Part shown: piece after piece, positions 32,732 through 41,635 of the stretch | How the letters are laid out: each line of letters opens with the position of its first letter | Numbering within the stretch: the first letter of the stretch is position 1 | DNA from: Exiguobacterium mexicanum | Lineage (GTDB): Bacteria; Bacillota; Bacilli; Exiguobacteriales; Exiguobacteriaceae | Length of the DNA stretch: 64,000 nucleotides | Reading direction: 5' to 3' | Assembly (NCBI RefSeq): GCF_005960665.1 | Contig: NZ_CP040676.1 | Location: forward strand, 2,295,001-2,359,000 | Notes under the pieces: model-generated | Seen by the model: only the letters and a program-made list of their open reading frames with translations | Database searches by the model: none | Told to the model about the DNA's origin: nothing | Translations under genes and position numbers: made by a program

Positions 32732-34015
32732 TTGGAACAACCGACAGCTAATAAATGGGCACTCTTGCCTTTGCTCGTCTTCCTCGTCTTCTTTATCGGG
32801 GCAGGCATCTACTATAACGACTTTTATAAATTCCCGGTCCTGATCGCGGCGTTGATCGCGGTCATCGTCGCGGCGTTGATGACGAAAGGCAGCGTCACTC
32901 AGACGGTCGAGCGTGTCGCCCAAGGTGCGGGGAACCCCGGCATTTTAATCATGGTCTTCATCTTCTTGCTCGCCGGAGCGTTCTCGAGTGTCGCCGAAGC
33001 AATCGGCGCAATCGACGCGACCGTCAATGCGGCGCTGACATTTTTACCGTCCTCGCTTCTACTGAGCGGTTTATTCGTCATCTCGGCATTCATCTCGATG
33101 GCGATGGGAACGTCGACGGGCACGATTGCCGCCCTCGCCCCGATCGCGCTCGGTATCCACGAAGAAAGTGGCGTCAATATCGCCATCGCGGCGGCTGCCG
33201 TCGTCGGTGGTGCCATGTTCGGGGACAACTTGTCGTTCATCTCGGACACGACAATCGCTGCCGTCCGGACCCAGCGTACCAATATGCGTGACAAATTCCG
33301 AACCAACTTTTGGATTGTCCTCCCGGCCGCCCTTATCACAATCGTCCTCTTATCGGTGTTATCGAGTGGAGAATCGACTGTCGATGCAGCCGCGTTCGAA
33401 TGGTATAAACTCATTCCATACCTCGCCGTCATCGCTCTCGCCTTGACCGGGTTGAACGTCATTCTCGTTTTGCTTGGCGGGATCGCCTTGACCGGCATCA
33501 TCGGTTTGATCGATGGGAGTTTGGCTGTCACTTCATACGTCACGGCTATGGCAGACGGGATGATGGGTATGGCCGAGATTTCGCTCTTGACGCTCCTCAT
33601 GGGCGGACTCGTCGGACTCATCTCACATAACGGCGGGCTCACTTACTTGCGTGACGCGCTCACGTCGCGGATTCAAAAACGTGCCGGTGCCGAATGGAGC
33701 ATCGCCGGGCTCGTCAGCGCGACCAACGTCGCGACGGCGAACAACACGATCTCGATTCTTGTGGCCGGTCCGCTCGCCGCCAATATCGCCGATACGTATG
33801 ACATCGAGCGAAAGAAATCAGCGAGTGTGCTCGACATCTTCTCGTGTGGCGTCCAAGGCCTGTTGCCTTATGGGGCACAGTTGCTCATCGCCGCCGAATT
33901 GACGAATACGGCGTCACCAGCGCTCGTCCCGTATATGTTCTATCCATTCCTGCTCTTCATTTGCGGAGGGCTGGCCATCGTCTTTAACTTCCCGCGTTTC
34001 AAAAAGCGCGCCTAA
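32732..34015 (+). CDS. NhaC-family transporter under SAM riboswitch control, MetT-like
   Basis: 427 residues with about 11 membrane segments in the NhaC/arginine-ornithine antiporter fold (MGTSTGTIAALAPIALGI, GGAMFGDNLSFISDTTIAA). NhaC proteins exchange Na+ and H+, but S-box-controlled members have been predicted to be methionine transporters (MetT), and that is the best guess here. A TTG start at 32732 with GAGGTGA upstream is preferred; the ATG six codons earlier lies in the terminator tail without a site. Confidence 0.8.
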   Translation: MEQPTANKWALLPLLVFLVFFIGAGIYYNDFYKFPVLIAALIAVIVAALMTKGSVTQTVERVAQGAGNPGILIMVFIFLLAGAFSSVAEAIGAIDATVNAALTFLPSSLLLSGLFVISAFISMAMGTSTGTIAALAPIALGIHEESGVNIAIAAAAVVGGAMFGDNLSFISDTTIAAVRTQRTNMRDKFRTNFWIVLPAALITIVLLSVLSSGESTVDAAAFEWYKLIPYLAVIALALTGLNVILVLLGGIALTGIIGLIDGSLAVTSYVTAMADGMMGMAEISLLTLLMGGLVGLISHNGGLTYLRDALTSRIQKRAGAEWSIAGLVSATNVATANNTISILVAGPLAANIADTYDIERKKSASVLDIFSCGVQGLLPYGAQLLIAAELTNTASPALVPYMFYPFLLFICGGLAIVFNFPRFKKRA

Positions 34016-34016
34016 C

Positions 34017-34056
34017 CAAAACGACCCTTTGAAGCACTAGCTTCGAAGGGTCGTTT
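34017..34056. terminator. Bidirectional terminator between metT-like and VTT genes
   Basis: A 15-bp stem (34021-34035 with 34040-34054, one G-T pair) has a 4-base loop holding the stop of the converging gene. Confidence 0.8.
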
Positions 34057-34687
34057 GACGTTTCGTTTCACGTTCACGTTGAAGTTGTTCGTTGCGTTTT
34101 TTGAAGGCGCGCCGCTTGAGCAATTCCTCGAGACCACGGCTGATCGCCCAAAGAATAAACAGTAACAGTCCAAGCATCGATAAGCGGAACGGACTTTGAA
34201 TAAACTCTTCCCACTGGTCACCAATGACCGAAAAAATCAAGACGACAAGCAGTTTCCCGAACCCCGCCGCCATGATGAATGTCCGAAGCGGCATTTGAAT
34301 GAGGGCGAGTAAGTATGTGATCAAACTGACCGGGATGAACGGGAGCGAATATAAAAACCCAAGCGAGATCGGGCTCATATGGTTGATGCGTTCCAGCCAA
34401 TATACCCCTTGTTTATGTTTTTCAAGCCATCGTGTCATCGGTTTACGGAATACGTAACGGACGGCTGTAAAGACAAGAATCGTCCCTAGTAAACTACCGA
34501 CCCAAGATAATAACGTCCCGAGCAAGAACCCATACGTGGCCGCGTTCGCCGAAATGATGAGGACGAGCGGAAGAAATGGAAAGATCGCTTCAAAGAACGG
34601 CGCCCCTAGTCCCGCCCATGGGCCTCCCGGAAGCTCTTGCAGCCATTCAATCAGTTGGATAATCCATTGTTGGAGTGATGTGAGCAT
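34037..34687 (-). CDS. TVP38/TMEM64 (VTT-domain) membrane protein
   Basis: 216 residues with about six membrane segments. The SNARE-associated/VTT core is visible: FFEAIFPFLPLVLIISANAATYGFLLG, then FLYSLPFIPVSLITYLLAL and AAGFGKLLVVLIFSVIG. The DedA-like fold suggests lipid movement across the membrane. The C-terminal tail is strongly basic (LLKRRAFKKRNEQLQRERETKRQ). The ATG at 34687 follows AAGGTGG. Role unknown. Confidence 0.75.
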   Translation of the reverse strand: MLTSLQQWIIQLIEWLQELPGGPWAGLGAPFFEAIFPFLPLVLIISANAATYGFLLGTLLSWVGSLLGTILVFTAVRYVFRKPMTRWLEKHKQGVYWLERINHMSPISLGFLYSLPFIPVSLITYLLALIQMPLRTFIMAAGFGKLLVVLIFSVIGDQWEEFIQSPFRLSMLGLLLFILWAISRGLEELLKRRAFKKRNEQLQRERETKRQTTLRS

Positions 34688-34909
34688 ATCAGTTTCCACC
34701 TTCGACTTTCATTAATACCTTTTACCCGATTTCGCTCAGCAAGACGCATCCCCCTGCACGCCAGTAAAAAAAATAAAAAGTATTTGCGAAATTTCGCTGT
34801 GATATCTATCATATAATATGGACTTGTGGTTGCAGGCAAGTCCGCTCGTCGAACGACACAACCCAACGTTCGTTTTCCTGCAAAAAACTGAACACAGGGG
34901 AGTAATAAC

Positions 34910-35851
34910 ATGGAAACAAAACCAATGCGGGTCTTGCTGTACTATAAGTACGTCAACATCGAAGACCCAGAAACGCTCACACAAGAGCACCTCAAGTATT
35001 GTAAGGACCTTGGCATCAAAGGACGGATCTTGATTTCTTCCGAAGGAATCAACGGAACGTGCTCTGGGACTTGGGAACAGACCGAGCAATACATGAACGA
35101 CTTGAAAGCGAACCCGCTTTTCAGCGATATCGAGTTCAAAATCGATGAAGTCGAAGAGCATGCGTTCAAAAAAATCTTTGTCCGTCATAAGAAAGAGCTT
35201 GTGACGTGGCGCTTTGATGGTGAGTTCGACGTTCCTAAACAGCACGGTGCGTACCTCGAACCGGCAGAATGGAAAGAGATGATGAATCGCGACGATGTCG
35301 TCATCCTCGATGTTCGTAACAACTACGAGTACGATCTTGGTCACTTTAAAAATGCGATCAAAATCGACGTAGAGGCTTCTCGTTACATGCCAGATTGGCT
35401 CGAAGAGAACAAGGACCTCTACGAAGGGAAAACCTTACTCACGTACTGTACCGGAGGCGTCCGTTGCGAGAAATTTACCGCATATATGCGTGACCAAGGT
35501 CACGACAACATTTTCCACCTAAAAGGCGGCGTCGCCATGTACGGCAAAGACGAAGCCACGAAAGGCGAAGACTGGGAAGGTGAGCTTTACGTCTTTGACG
35601 AGCGCATCAACGTCCCGGTCAACACGGTCAACCCGTCCGTTGTTTCGGAGTGCATGCACTGCGGAACGAAGACGGTCCGCTACGTTAATTGTGCCAACCC
35701 GGTGTGTAATGCCCAACACTTCTGTTGTGAAGAGTGTGAACCGAAACAAATGCGTTCATGCTCGAAAGAGTGCCAGGAGCATCCACGTAACCGCTATATC
35801 ATCGAGAATATCGCGGACAAACTTCAGGAGACTGAAGGCGTCGTCGGGTAA
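34910..35851 (+). CDS. trhO: tRNA uridine 5-hydroxylase TrhO, rhodanese domain
   Basis: 313 residues with an acylphosphatase-like N-terminal domain (GIKGRILISSEGINGTCSGT), a rhodanese domain with catalytic Cys in YCTGGVRCEK, and a C-terminal zinc-binding cysteine cluster (ECMHCG, NPVCNAQHFCCEECEPKQMRSCSKEC). Family members make 5-hydroxyuridine at tRNA position 34 using prephenate-derived chemistry. The ATG has AGGGGAG upstream. Its 5' leader may fold: TTGCAGG (34830-34836) can pair with CCTGCAA (34877-34883). Confidence 0.9.
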   Translation: METKPMRVLLYYKYVNIEDPETLTQEHLKYCKDLGIKGRILISSEGINGTCSGTWEQTEQYMNDLKANPLFSDIEFKIDEVEEHAFKKIFVRHKKELVTWRFDGEFDVPKQHGAYLEPAEWKEMMNRDDVVILDVRNNYEYDLGHFKNAIKIDVEASRYMPDWLEENKDLYEGKTLLTYCTGGVRCEKFTAYMRDQGHDNIFHLKGGVAMYGKDEATKGEDWEGELYVFDERINVPVNTVNPSVVSECMHCGTKTVRYVNCANPVCNAQHFCCEECEPKQMRSCSKECQEHPRNRYIIENIADKLQETEGVVG

Positions 35852-35865
35852 CAAAAATCGACCAG

Positions 35866-35896
35866 AAAGCACTTCGAGCCTACGCTCGGGGTGCTT
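35866..35896 (+). terminator. Terminator of trhO
   Basis: AAAGCACTTCGAG pairs with CTCGGGGTGCTTT (with G-T pairs), followed by TTT. Confidence 0.8.
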
Positions 35897-35976
35897 TTTT
35901 GACAGAAACTTTACGTCTAGCCGATGACAGAATCGGGTATAGTGTAGATACCATTGTCAGACAGGAAGTGAATCGA

Positions 35977-36393
35977 TTGCTCTTTAACGAACCTTTACTC
36001 GCCGCCTTGCTCGCTTGGTTCATCGCACAAGCAGCCAAGCTCGTAACCGAACTCATTAAAACACGCGATTTTGAATTAGAAATCATGTTTGCCTCGGGTG
36101 GGATGCCAAGTTCTCACTCCTCGACCGTCGTCGCTCTAGCGACCGTCATCGGTCGAATCGAAGGGCTCGATTCCAGTATGTTCGCGCTCGCCTTGATTTT
36201 CGCGACGATCGTCATGTACGATGCGACCGGTGTGCGTCAGGCGGTCGGGTTCCAGGCCCGCTTGTTGAACGACTACTTCAAAGGCATCAAGCACGAGACG
36301 CCCATCTTAAATGAGCTCGTCGGGCACACCCCGTTCCAAGTCATCGTCGGTGCCCTGCTCGGTCTCGTCATCGGATTATTTTTCCCGATTTAA
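35977..36393 (+). CDS. Divergent PAP2-family (DUF212, YuiD-like) membrane protein
   Basis: 138 residues with three to four membrane segments and the DUF212 signature SGGMPSSHSSTVVALAT, VMYDATGVRQAVGFQA and LNELVGHTPFQVIVGALLG. It resembles acid phosphatase/vanadium haloperoxidase membrane enzymes, and the substrate is unknown. The start is a TTG (35977-35979) with AGGAAGTGA just upstream, a context shared with two other genes in the window. Confidence 0.8.
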   Translation: MLFNEPLLAALLAWFIAQAAKLVTELIKTRDFELEIMFASGGMPSSHSSTVVALATVIGRIEGLDSSMFALALIFATIVMYDATGVRQAVGFQARLLNDYFKGIKHETPILNELVGHTPFQVIVGALLGLVIGLFFPI

Positions 36394-36443
36394 GCTGAAT
36401 TTTAGAGGCATGTCGCCCCTTCTTCTCAAAACACTCTATCTTT

Positions 36444-36459
36444 TTGTGAACTTTCACAA
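36444..36459 (+). promoter_or_regulatory. TTGTGA-N4-TCACAA palindrome upstream of the PucR gene
   Basis: A perfect inverted repeat lies 36 bases before the PucR-type regulator start, and a TATAGT box follows at 36469-36474, so the repeat covers the -35 region. Candidate operator. Confidence 0.45.
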
Positions 36460-36494
36460 CAGAGACGGTATAGTGAGAGAGAGGAGGAATCGAC

Positions 36495-37718
36495 ATGCCT
36501 TTTTTGCAGAAATCTTATGAATCGCTCGATACGCTCGCCGAAGCAATCGGACAAGCGATTCGGGCCCCAATCACGATTGAAAATCGCCACCATCAGTTGC
36601 TCGCCTACAGCACCCACCCCGACTCGACCGACCCGGCCCGCATCGCGACCATCATCGGCCGTCGTGTGCCGGAAGCGGTCATCGAGGACTTATGGGAAAG
36701 TGGAATCCTGCAAGAAGTGATCGACCGAGACGAACCGGTCGTCATCCCAGCCCGGATGGCTGTCGGTTTAGGCGAACGTGCCGCTGTCGTTATCAAACAA
36801 CAGGACGATGTGCTCGGTTATATTTGGAGCCTCGCCCGAACGACCCCGTTCTCGGAACAAGAGCTCACTGTGTTAAAAGAAGGCGCGAGCATCGCTAAAA
36901 AATTGCTCATGACCATCGCCATGCATGAGCGGCGCATCGATGCCGAGCTCGAGCGTTTCTTTTTAGAGGTGTTGGCCAGCCCCAATTTGTCGTCCGCTCA
37001 TCGCGATCGTTTGAATGAACTCGCTCCGATTGCTGTCGCCAGCCGACTCACCATCATCGAGTGCAGCCAACCGATCACCCCACAGCTGGCGGAGCGATTG
37101 TTTTATGTTCTCGCGACCCAACAAGCGATCGAGGTCGTGCTGCACGCCATCGATGGTCAACAGCTCCTCGTCTGGCATTATATGAAATCGGAGTTAGCCG
37201 AGGAAGAGACGGCACTTTTGCAGTGGGCCAATCGCTTCGAGACACAGCTCCGAGAGAAATTCACGGAAGTCGATCCACGTTTAGGCGTCAGCCGTCGTTT
37301 CTTTGAGAGCGACACGCTGTATGCCGCGATGGAAGAAGCACGACAGGTCACGTCGCTTCGTCGGAAATTCCCCTATGAGCTTGCCGCGACGCACACGTTC
37401 GAACAAATTGGGATTTATCAGCTCGTCCCAGATCTCGCTCGCCGAATCGGGCTTCGGCTCGAAACGCATCCGACCATCGAGCGTTTGCAGGCATATGATG
37501 TCGCCCATCATACCGAGCTCGTCACGACGCTCGAGTGGTATTTCTATTTTGACGGGAACGTCAAACGCGTCGCCTCCCATCTTCACATCCACCCGAACAC
37601 CGTGCTCTATCGGATTCGCCGCATCGAGGAACTGACGAATATTACGCAAGTCTCACTGCCCGAACGAGCCGCTGTTTACCTCGCCATCAAGGCAGGCCAA
37701 TACCGACAAGATGATTGA
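36495..37718 (+). CDS. adeR: PucR-family transcriptional regulator, AdeR-like
   Basis: 407 residues. A central GGDEF-like region (about 150-290) precedes a C-terminal helix-turn-helix (VKRVASHLHIHPNTVLYRIRRIEEL), the CdaR/PucR layout. Immediately downstream is ald, and in Bacillus the PucR-type AdeR activates ald, so the assignment is by context. The ATG follows GAGAGGAGG. It may also sense an alanine-related signal, but no ligand site is recognisable. Confidence 0.75.
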   Translation: MPFLQKSYESLDTLAEAIGQAIRAPITIENRHHQLLAYSTHPDSTDPARIATIIGRRVPEAVIEDLWESGILQEVIDRDEPVVIPARMAVGLGERAAVVIKQQDDVLGYIWSLARTTPFSEQELTVLKEGASIAKKLLMTIAMHERRIDAELERFFLEVLASPNLSSAHRDRLNELAPIAVASRLTIIECSQPITPQLAERLFYVLATQQAIEVVLHAIDGQQLLVWHYMKSELAEEETALLQWANRFETQLREKFTEVDPRLGVSRRFFESDTLYAAMEEARQVTSLRRKFPYELAATHTFEQIGIYQLVPDLARRIGLRLETHPTIERLQAYDVAHHTELVTTLEWYFYFDGNVKRVASHLHIHPNTVLYRIRRIEELTNITQVSLPERAAVYLAIKAGQYRQDD

Positions 37719-37751
37719 TGCCCGCTTTGTGATTTTTCACAAAGTGGGCAT
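37718..37751 (+). terminator. Hairpin after the PucR gene, terminator-like
   Basis: A 15-bp stem (37718-37732 with 37737-37751, one mismatch) has a TTTT loop and a weak T tract (TTGTCATTTTT). Its core is the same TTGTGA-N4-TCACAA as the element upstream of the gene, so it could instead be a regulator site. Confidence 0.55.
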
Positions 37752-37849
37752 TGTCATTTTTAGAATCCATGCTAAAGACAGCGTTTTCGGATGGGTCTAT
37801 ACTAGAGGTGTGAACAAATTGTGTCAGTAGAGAGAAAGGGGAACTTTAC

Positions 37850-38980
37850 ATGAAAATCGGGGTATTGAAAGAAATCAAAAACAATGAAAACCGCGTCGCC
37901 TTGACGCCGATGGGTACAGCCGTATTAACTGAGCTTGGACACGAGGTTCTCGTCGAGACGGAAGCCGGTGTCGGGAGCGGCTTCACGAACATGGAGTATG
38001 TCGATGCAGGGGCGACAATCGTCGACACAGCCGCAGACGTTTGGGGAAACGTCGAATTAGCGTTGAAAGTAAAAGAACCGCAACCGTCTGAATATCGTTA
38101 TTTCCGTCCGGACTTGACGCTCTTCACCTACTTGCACTTGGCAGCCGAACCAGAACTCACGAAAGCACTCGTCGATTCAGGCGTGACGGCGATCGCTTAC
38201 GAGACGGTTGAGATCGACCGCACGTTGCCGCTCCTCACGCCGATGAGCGAAGTGGCTGGACGGATGGCCGCTCAAATCGGGGCCCAAATCCTTGAAAAAC
38301 CGCACGGTGGAAAAGGGATTCTCTTGTCAGGCTTGCCTGGCGTACCACGTGCGAACGTCACCGTCATCGGGGGCGGTGTCGTCGGGATGAACGCAGCCCG
38401 CATCGCCATCGGCCTCGGTGCCAACGTCACAATCATGGACATCAGCCCAGCCCGTCTTCGCCAAATCGACGACCAATTCGGCAACACGATCAATACGCTC
38501 ATCTCAAACAGCTACAATATCGCCAAACAAGTGGCGGACAGTGACCTCGTCATCGGTGCCGTCCTCATCCCAGGCGCGAAAGCACCGAAACTCGTCACAA
38601 AAGAAATGGTGCAACAGATGTCACCTGGGTCGGTCATCGTCGACGTCGCCATCGACCAAGGCGGGATTTGCGAGACGATCGACCATATTACGACGCATGA
38701 CGCACCGACGTATGAGCGCTACGGCGTCCAACACTATGCCGTCGCCAACATGCCAGGTGCTGTCCCACGGACGTCGACGCTCGGTTTGACGAACGCGACG
38801 ATGCCGTATATCGTCGAGTGCGCTCAAAAAGGGATTTTCCCGGCGCTTCGTGAAAACGCGGCGTTACTCAAAGGCTTGAATGTCATCGACGGGACAGTCA
38901 CGTATGAGGCTGTCGCGCGTGACCTCGGCTACACGTTCGTGGCGCCTGCTGAAGCGGTCACAAAACAATTACAAGCGTAA
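37850..38980 (+). CDS. ald: Alanine dehydrogenase
   Basis: 376 residues, NAD-dependent conversion of alanine to pyruvate and ammonia. Family features: [20 protein letters not shown] at the N-terminus, substrate lysine in [20 protein letters not shown], the Rossmann motif [15 protein letters not shown], and the active Asp region [13 protein letters not shown]. Length is standard. The ATG follows AAAGGGG. A TATACT box lies 45 bases upstream. It converges with murB at paired terminators. Confidence 0.95.
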   Translation: MKIGVLKEIKNNENRVALTPMGTAVLTELGHEVLVETEAGVGSGFTNMEYVDAGATIVDTAADVWGNVELALKVKEPQPSEYRYFRPDLTLFTYLHLAAEPELTKALVDSGVTAIAYETVEIDRTLPLLTPMSEVAGRMAAQIGAQILEKPHGGKGILLSGLPGVPRANVTVIGGGVVGMNAARIAIGLGANVTIMDISPARLRQIDDQFGNTINTLISNSYNIAKQVADSDLVIGAVLIPGAKAPKLVTKEMVQQMSPGSVIVDVAIDQGGICETIDHITTHDAPTYERYGVQHYAVANMPGAVPRTSTLGLTNATMPYIVECAQKGIFPALRENAALLKGLNVIDGTVTYEAVARDLGYTFVAPAEAVTKQLQA

Positions 38981-38985
38981 GGACC

Positions 38986-39015
38986 AAACCGACAGAATAG
39001 TTCTGTCGGTTTTTA
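38986..39015 (+). terminator. Terminator of ald
   Basis: An 11-bp perfect stem (38987-38997 with 39001-39011, AACCGACAGAA type) is followed by a T run. Confidence 0.85.
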
Positions 39016-39028
39016 TGTCGTCACATCA

Positions 39029-39062
39029 TCAAAAAACGCTCGAACCGGTTGGTTCGAGCGTT
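39029..39062 (-). terminator. Terminator of murB
   Basis: The 12-bp perfect stem 39035-39046/39051-39062 is followed by a T run on the minus strand. Confidence 0.85.
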
Positions 39063-39069
39063 TTCGTGC

Positions 39070-39990
39070 TTATGCGTTTTCGACGGCGATATCCTCACCA
39101 ATGATTTTGACTTCTGGTTCAAGCTCAATCTCGAACTTCGCCTTCACCGTCGCTTGGACGTGACGGATGAGCGAGATATATTCAGTCGCCGTCGCTTCAT
39201 CGATATTGACGATGAATCCGGCGTGCTTGAGCGAGACCTCCGCCCCGCCAATCCGCTTCCCTTGCAGGCCGCAGTCTTGAATCAATTTACCGGCAAAATA
39301 ACCAGGCGGTCGTTTAAAAACGCTACCACACGATGGGTATTCAAGCGGTTGTTTCGACTCGCGCTTGTGCGTCAAGTCATCCATCACTTCTTTGATCGCC
39401 TCATAGCCGAGCGGCTCGAGTTCGAACGTCGCTTCGAGGACAATCAGCCCGTCTTTAGAAACTCGGCTCGTCCGATAATCGAGGTCGAGCTCTTCTTTCG
39501 TGAGCGTCATGAGTTCGCCTGCTGGTGACAAGACGACCGCGCTCGCGATGACGTCTTTCGTCTCTCCACCGTAGGCGCCTGCGTTCATGTAGACCGCGCC
39601 ACCGACCGTCCCCGGGATGCCACAGGCGAATTCTAAGCCTGATAGTTCCTCGGTGAGCGCTTGGCGTGACACATCGATGATGGCCGCGCCGGCTTGGGCG
39701 ATCAATTGATTCCCATCGCGACGAATCGTTTTCAACTCGTTCAAGTTCAAGACGATTCCGCGAAGGCCGCCGTCACGGACAATCAAGTTTGATCCAAACC
39801 CGAGAATCATGAACGGGACGCTCTCGCGATGAGCAAGTTCAAGCACGGCTTGTACTTCCTCGTACGTGTGCGGGGCCACGAAATAATCGGCCTTCCCGCC
39901 TAATTTTGTATACGTGTGTGCCGACAGTGGTTCGTCTTGGTTGACGCGATCGGCCGGAATGATAGTAAGTAGTTGGTCTAAAAAGCTCAT
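39070..39990 (-). CDS. murB: UDP-N-acetylenolpyruvylglucosamine reductase
   Basis: 306-residue FAD enzyme making UDP-MurNAc for peptidoglycan. It is the type without the extra insertion: FAD-binding region PFMILGFGSNLIVRDGGLRG, IPGTVGGAVYMNAGAYGG, catalytic Ser in YPSCGSVFKRPPG, and the Glu at the C-terminal end (FEIELEPEVKIIG). The ATG (39988-39990) is preceded by GAGG; the frame stays open much further upstream without a good site. Confidence 0.94.
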   Translation of the reverse strand: MSFLDQLLTIIPADRVNQDEPLSAHTYTKLGGKADYFVAPHTYEEVQAVLELAHRESVPFMILGFGSNLIVRDGGLRGIVLNLNELKTIRRDGNQLIAQAGAAIIDVSRQALTEELSGLEFACGIPGTVGGAVYMNAGAYGGETKDVIASAVVLSPAGELMTLTKEELDLDYRTSRVSKDGLIVLEATFELEPLGYEAIKEVMDDLTHKRESKQPLEYPSCGSVFKRPPGYFAGKLIQDCGLQGKRIGGAEVSLKHAGFIVNIDEATATEYISLIRHVQATVKAKFEIELEPEVKIIGEDIAVENA

Positions 39991-40144
39991 GCGTTGCCTC
40001 AATCCTTTACGTTCTATTTTAAGCATGCCTCGGTTCGTCAAGAGAGAGGCAAACACGTCACTGAATGATTTCAGTACGAAACACAGTATACAAATCTTTG
40101 ACAGGGGTGACAAGCAACGTTTTCTTTACAACGAAGCAATTAGT

Positions 40145-40795
40145 TTATAGCAATAATGATGTAGCTACTGCCACCACGATAGGAATTGTGAAATTATCCC
40201 AGTCCCGATACGAAATCGCTTCTGTCAACGTAGCGATAATGGAAATGATGAATCCATATGTTACCACTTGCCAAAGTGGAACATCATCCCACAAAAACAA
40301 TAAAAAGAGGACAGCGTACGAACTGAGGAACATGGCCATGCTCCCTTGAAACGAGCGTTTCTGTCCGTATAAGTCGTACGTCACTGTACCATATTTACGT
40401 CCAATCAGAGCGGCCAACCCATCTCCCCACGCCAAAACGAGCGATCCGGCCAAAAAAGCGAGCGGCTCCGATTCGAAGAAAAAGTACAGGATGACGAGCA
40501 AGGCGATCGGATAATAGACGGTACCGAGTGATTTGCGCTCCGTCTGGTGGACCGGTGACGGACTCTTATAAAGAAGCAATGCGTTCGCAAACGTGAAGAA
40601 GACGAGCGGGACGGCTGCGACGTACCAAGTCTCCATTAACCAGACTGCAAGCAGCGACCAATGGCCGACCGCGATATGTACACTCTTTCGAATTGTCTCA
40701 TCCGTCCAGCCGAGGCGTTTGCCAATCTGTTCAAGACCGACGAGAAACACCAGGACAATGACGATGGACAGGATGGAACTGACCCATTCATTCAT
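40145..40795 (-). CDS. Dolichol/diacylglycerol kinase-like membrane protein
   Basis: 216 residues with about seven membrane segments. The COG0170 (SEC59/DGK1/VTE5) pattern is present: RKSVHIAVGHW, then SLVLAWGDGLAALIGRKYG and GSMAMFLSSYAVL, with CTP-binding Asp-Gly-Asp features. Likely phosphorylates a polyprenol, phytol or diacylglycerol. The ATG follows AAAGGTGG. No partner gene is close. Confidence 0.78.
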   Translation of the reverse strand: MNEWVSSILSIVIVLVFLVGLEQIGKRLGWTDETIRKSVHIAVGHWSLLAVWLMETWYVAAVPLVFFTFANALLLYKSPSPVHQTERKSLGTVYYPIALLVILYFFFESEPLAFLAGSLVLAWGDGLAALIGRKYGTVTYDLYGQKRSFQGSMAMFLSSYAVLFLLFLWDDVPLWQVVTYGFIISIIATLTEAISYRDWDNFTIPIVVAVATSLLL

Positions 40796-40944
40796 CGTTG
40801 GACCACCTTTATCTACATTTTTTTATACGTTTCCATTATACCTTAATCAGGCGATAGCCTAGCTTCCTTTTCAAACATTTGGTAGAATGAGGTCAAATGA
40901 CTGTATAGCCAACGGACGTAGGTGGCTATAGAAAGGATGCCTGT

Positions 40945-41568
40945 ATGCGCGACGCAATTTCGATTCAAACTTTGGCTGATTGCCTTCATTATATGCGGGT
41001 TGGCGACGTAGACCGGGCCATCTCTCTCTTCCCAGAGGACGTGCGTGAGCATTTCCCGAAAGAACTTCGTAAAATTCATTTGTTTCATATTGAAAAGAAC
41101 GGATTGTCGATCAATCAAATCGTTGCTTTGGCGAACACGTTGACGGGGGAACACTTATCCGCCACCACGATCCAAAACTGGACGAAACGAGAGGTCCGGA
41201 AAATCATCGGAGTGCCCCGGGTCGGTAAAAAGTACTCGCTCCAACAAGCGGCCATCATTTATTTACTCGATGATTTGAAGCACTTGTTCTCGCTAGAAGA
41301 GACGAGTTCGCTCCTGGCGCTCATCTTCAACAACCCTGACCGTGATGAAGACGACCTCATCTCACCGATCGACTTTTATCGTCTCTACGCCGAGTACGCC
41401 AAATCGACGAGCCCGATCGAGCTCCTCGACACCCGTGCGAAGCGTTCGATCGAGAAGATGGGCTATACCCATCCGAACATCTTGCACGTCCTTAAACTCT
41501 GTTTATACGCGCACCGCGTGACGACCCTCGAGATCGAGGCCAAACATTATTTGAATCGCTTCATTTGA
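40945..41568 (+). CDS. DUF1836-domain putative DNA-binding protein
   Basis: 207 residues. The segment GLSINQIVALANTLTGEHLSATTIQNWTKREV is a MerR-like winged helix typical of DUF1836, followed by YSLQQAAIIYLLDDLKHLFSLE. No membrane segments. Likely a regulator, target unknown. The ATG follows AGAAAGGA. It converges with the gene at 41636-42115. Confidence 0.75.
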   Translation: MRDAISIQTLADCLHYMRVGDVDRAISLFPEDVREHFPKELRKIHLFHIEKNGLSINQIVALANTLTGEHLSATTIQNWTKREVRKIIGVPRVGKKYSLQQAAIIYLLDDLKHLFSLEETSSLLALIFNNPDRDEDDLISPIDFYRLYAEYAKSTSPIELLDTRAKRSIEKMGYTHPNILHVLKLCLYAHRVTTLEIEAKHYLNRFI

Positions 41569-41593
41569 CCACGTCGAATGGAGCTTTTTTTCA

Positions 41594-41624
41594 TAAAAAA
41601 ACACCAGTCGCCGTGACTGGTGTT
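41594..41624 (-). terminator. Terminator of the tubby-like gene
   Basis: ACACCAGTC/GACTGGTGT (41615-41623 with 41601-41609) is followed by T on the minus strand. Confidence 0.8.
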
Positions 41625-41635
41625 CGTCATATTGG

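Noticed and set aside
35934-35944. GGGTAT upstream of the YuiD-like gene as a SigB -10 box
   Set aside because: No GTTTAA-like box at the required 12 to 15 bases upstream.
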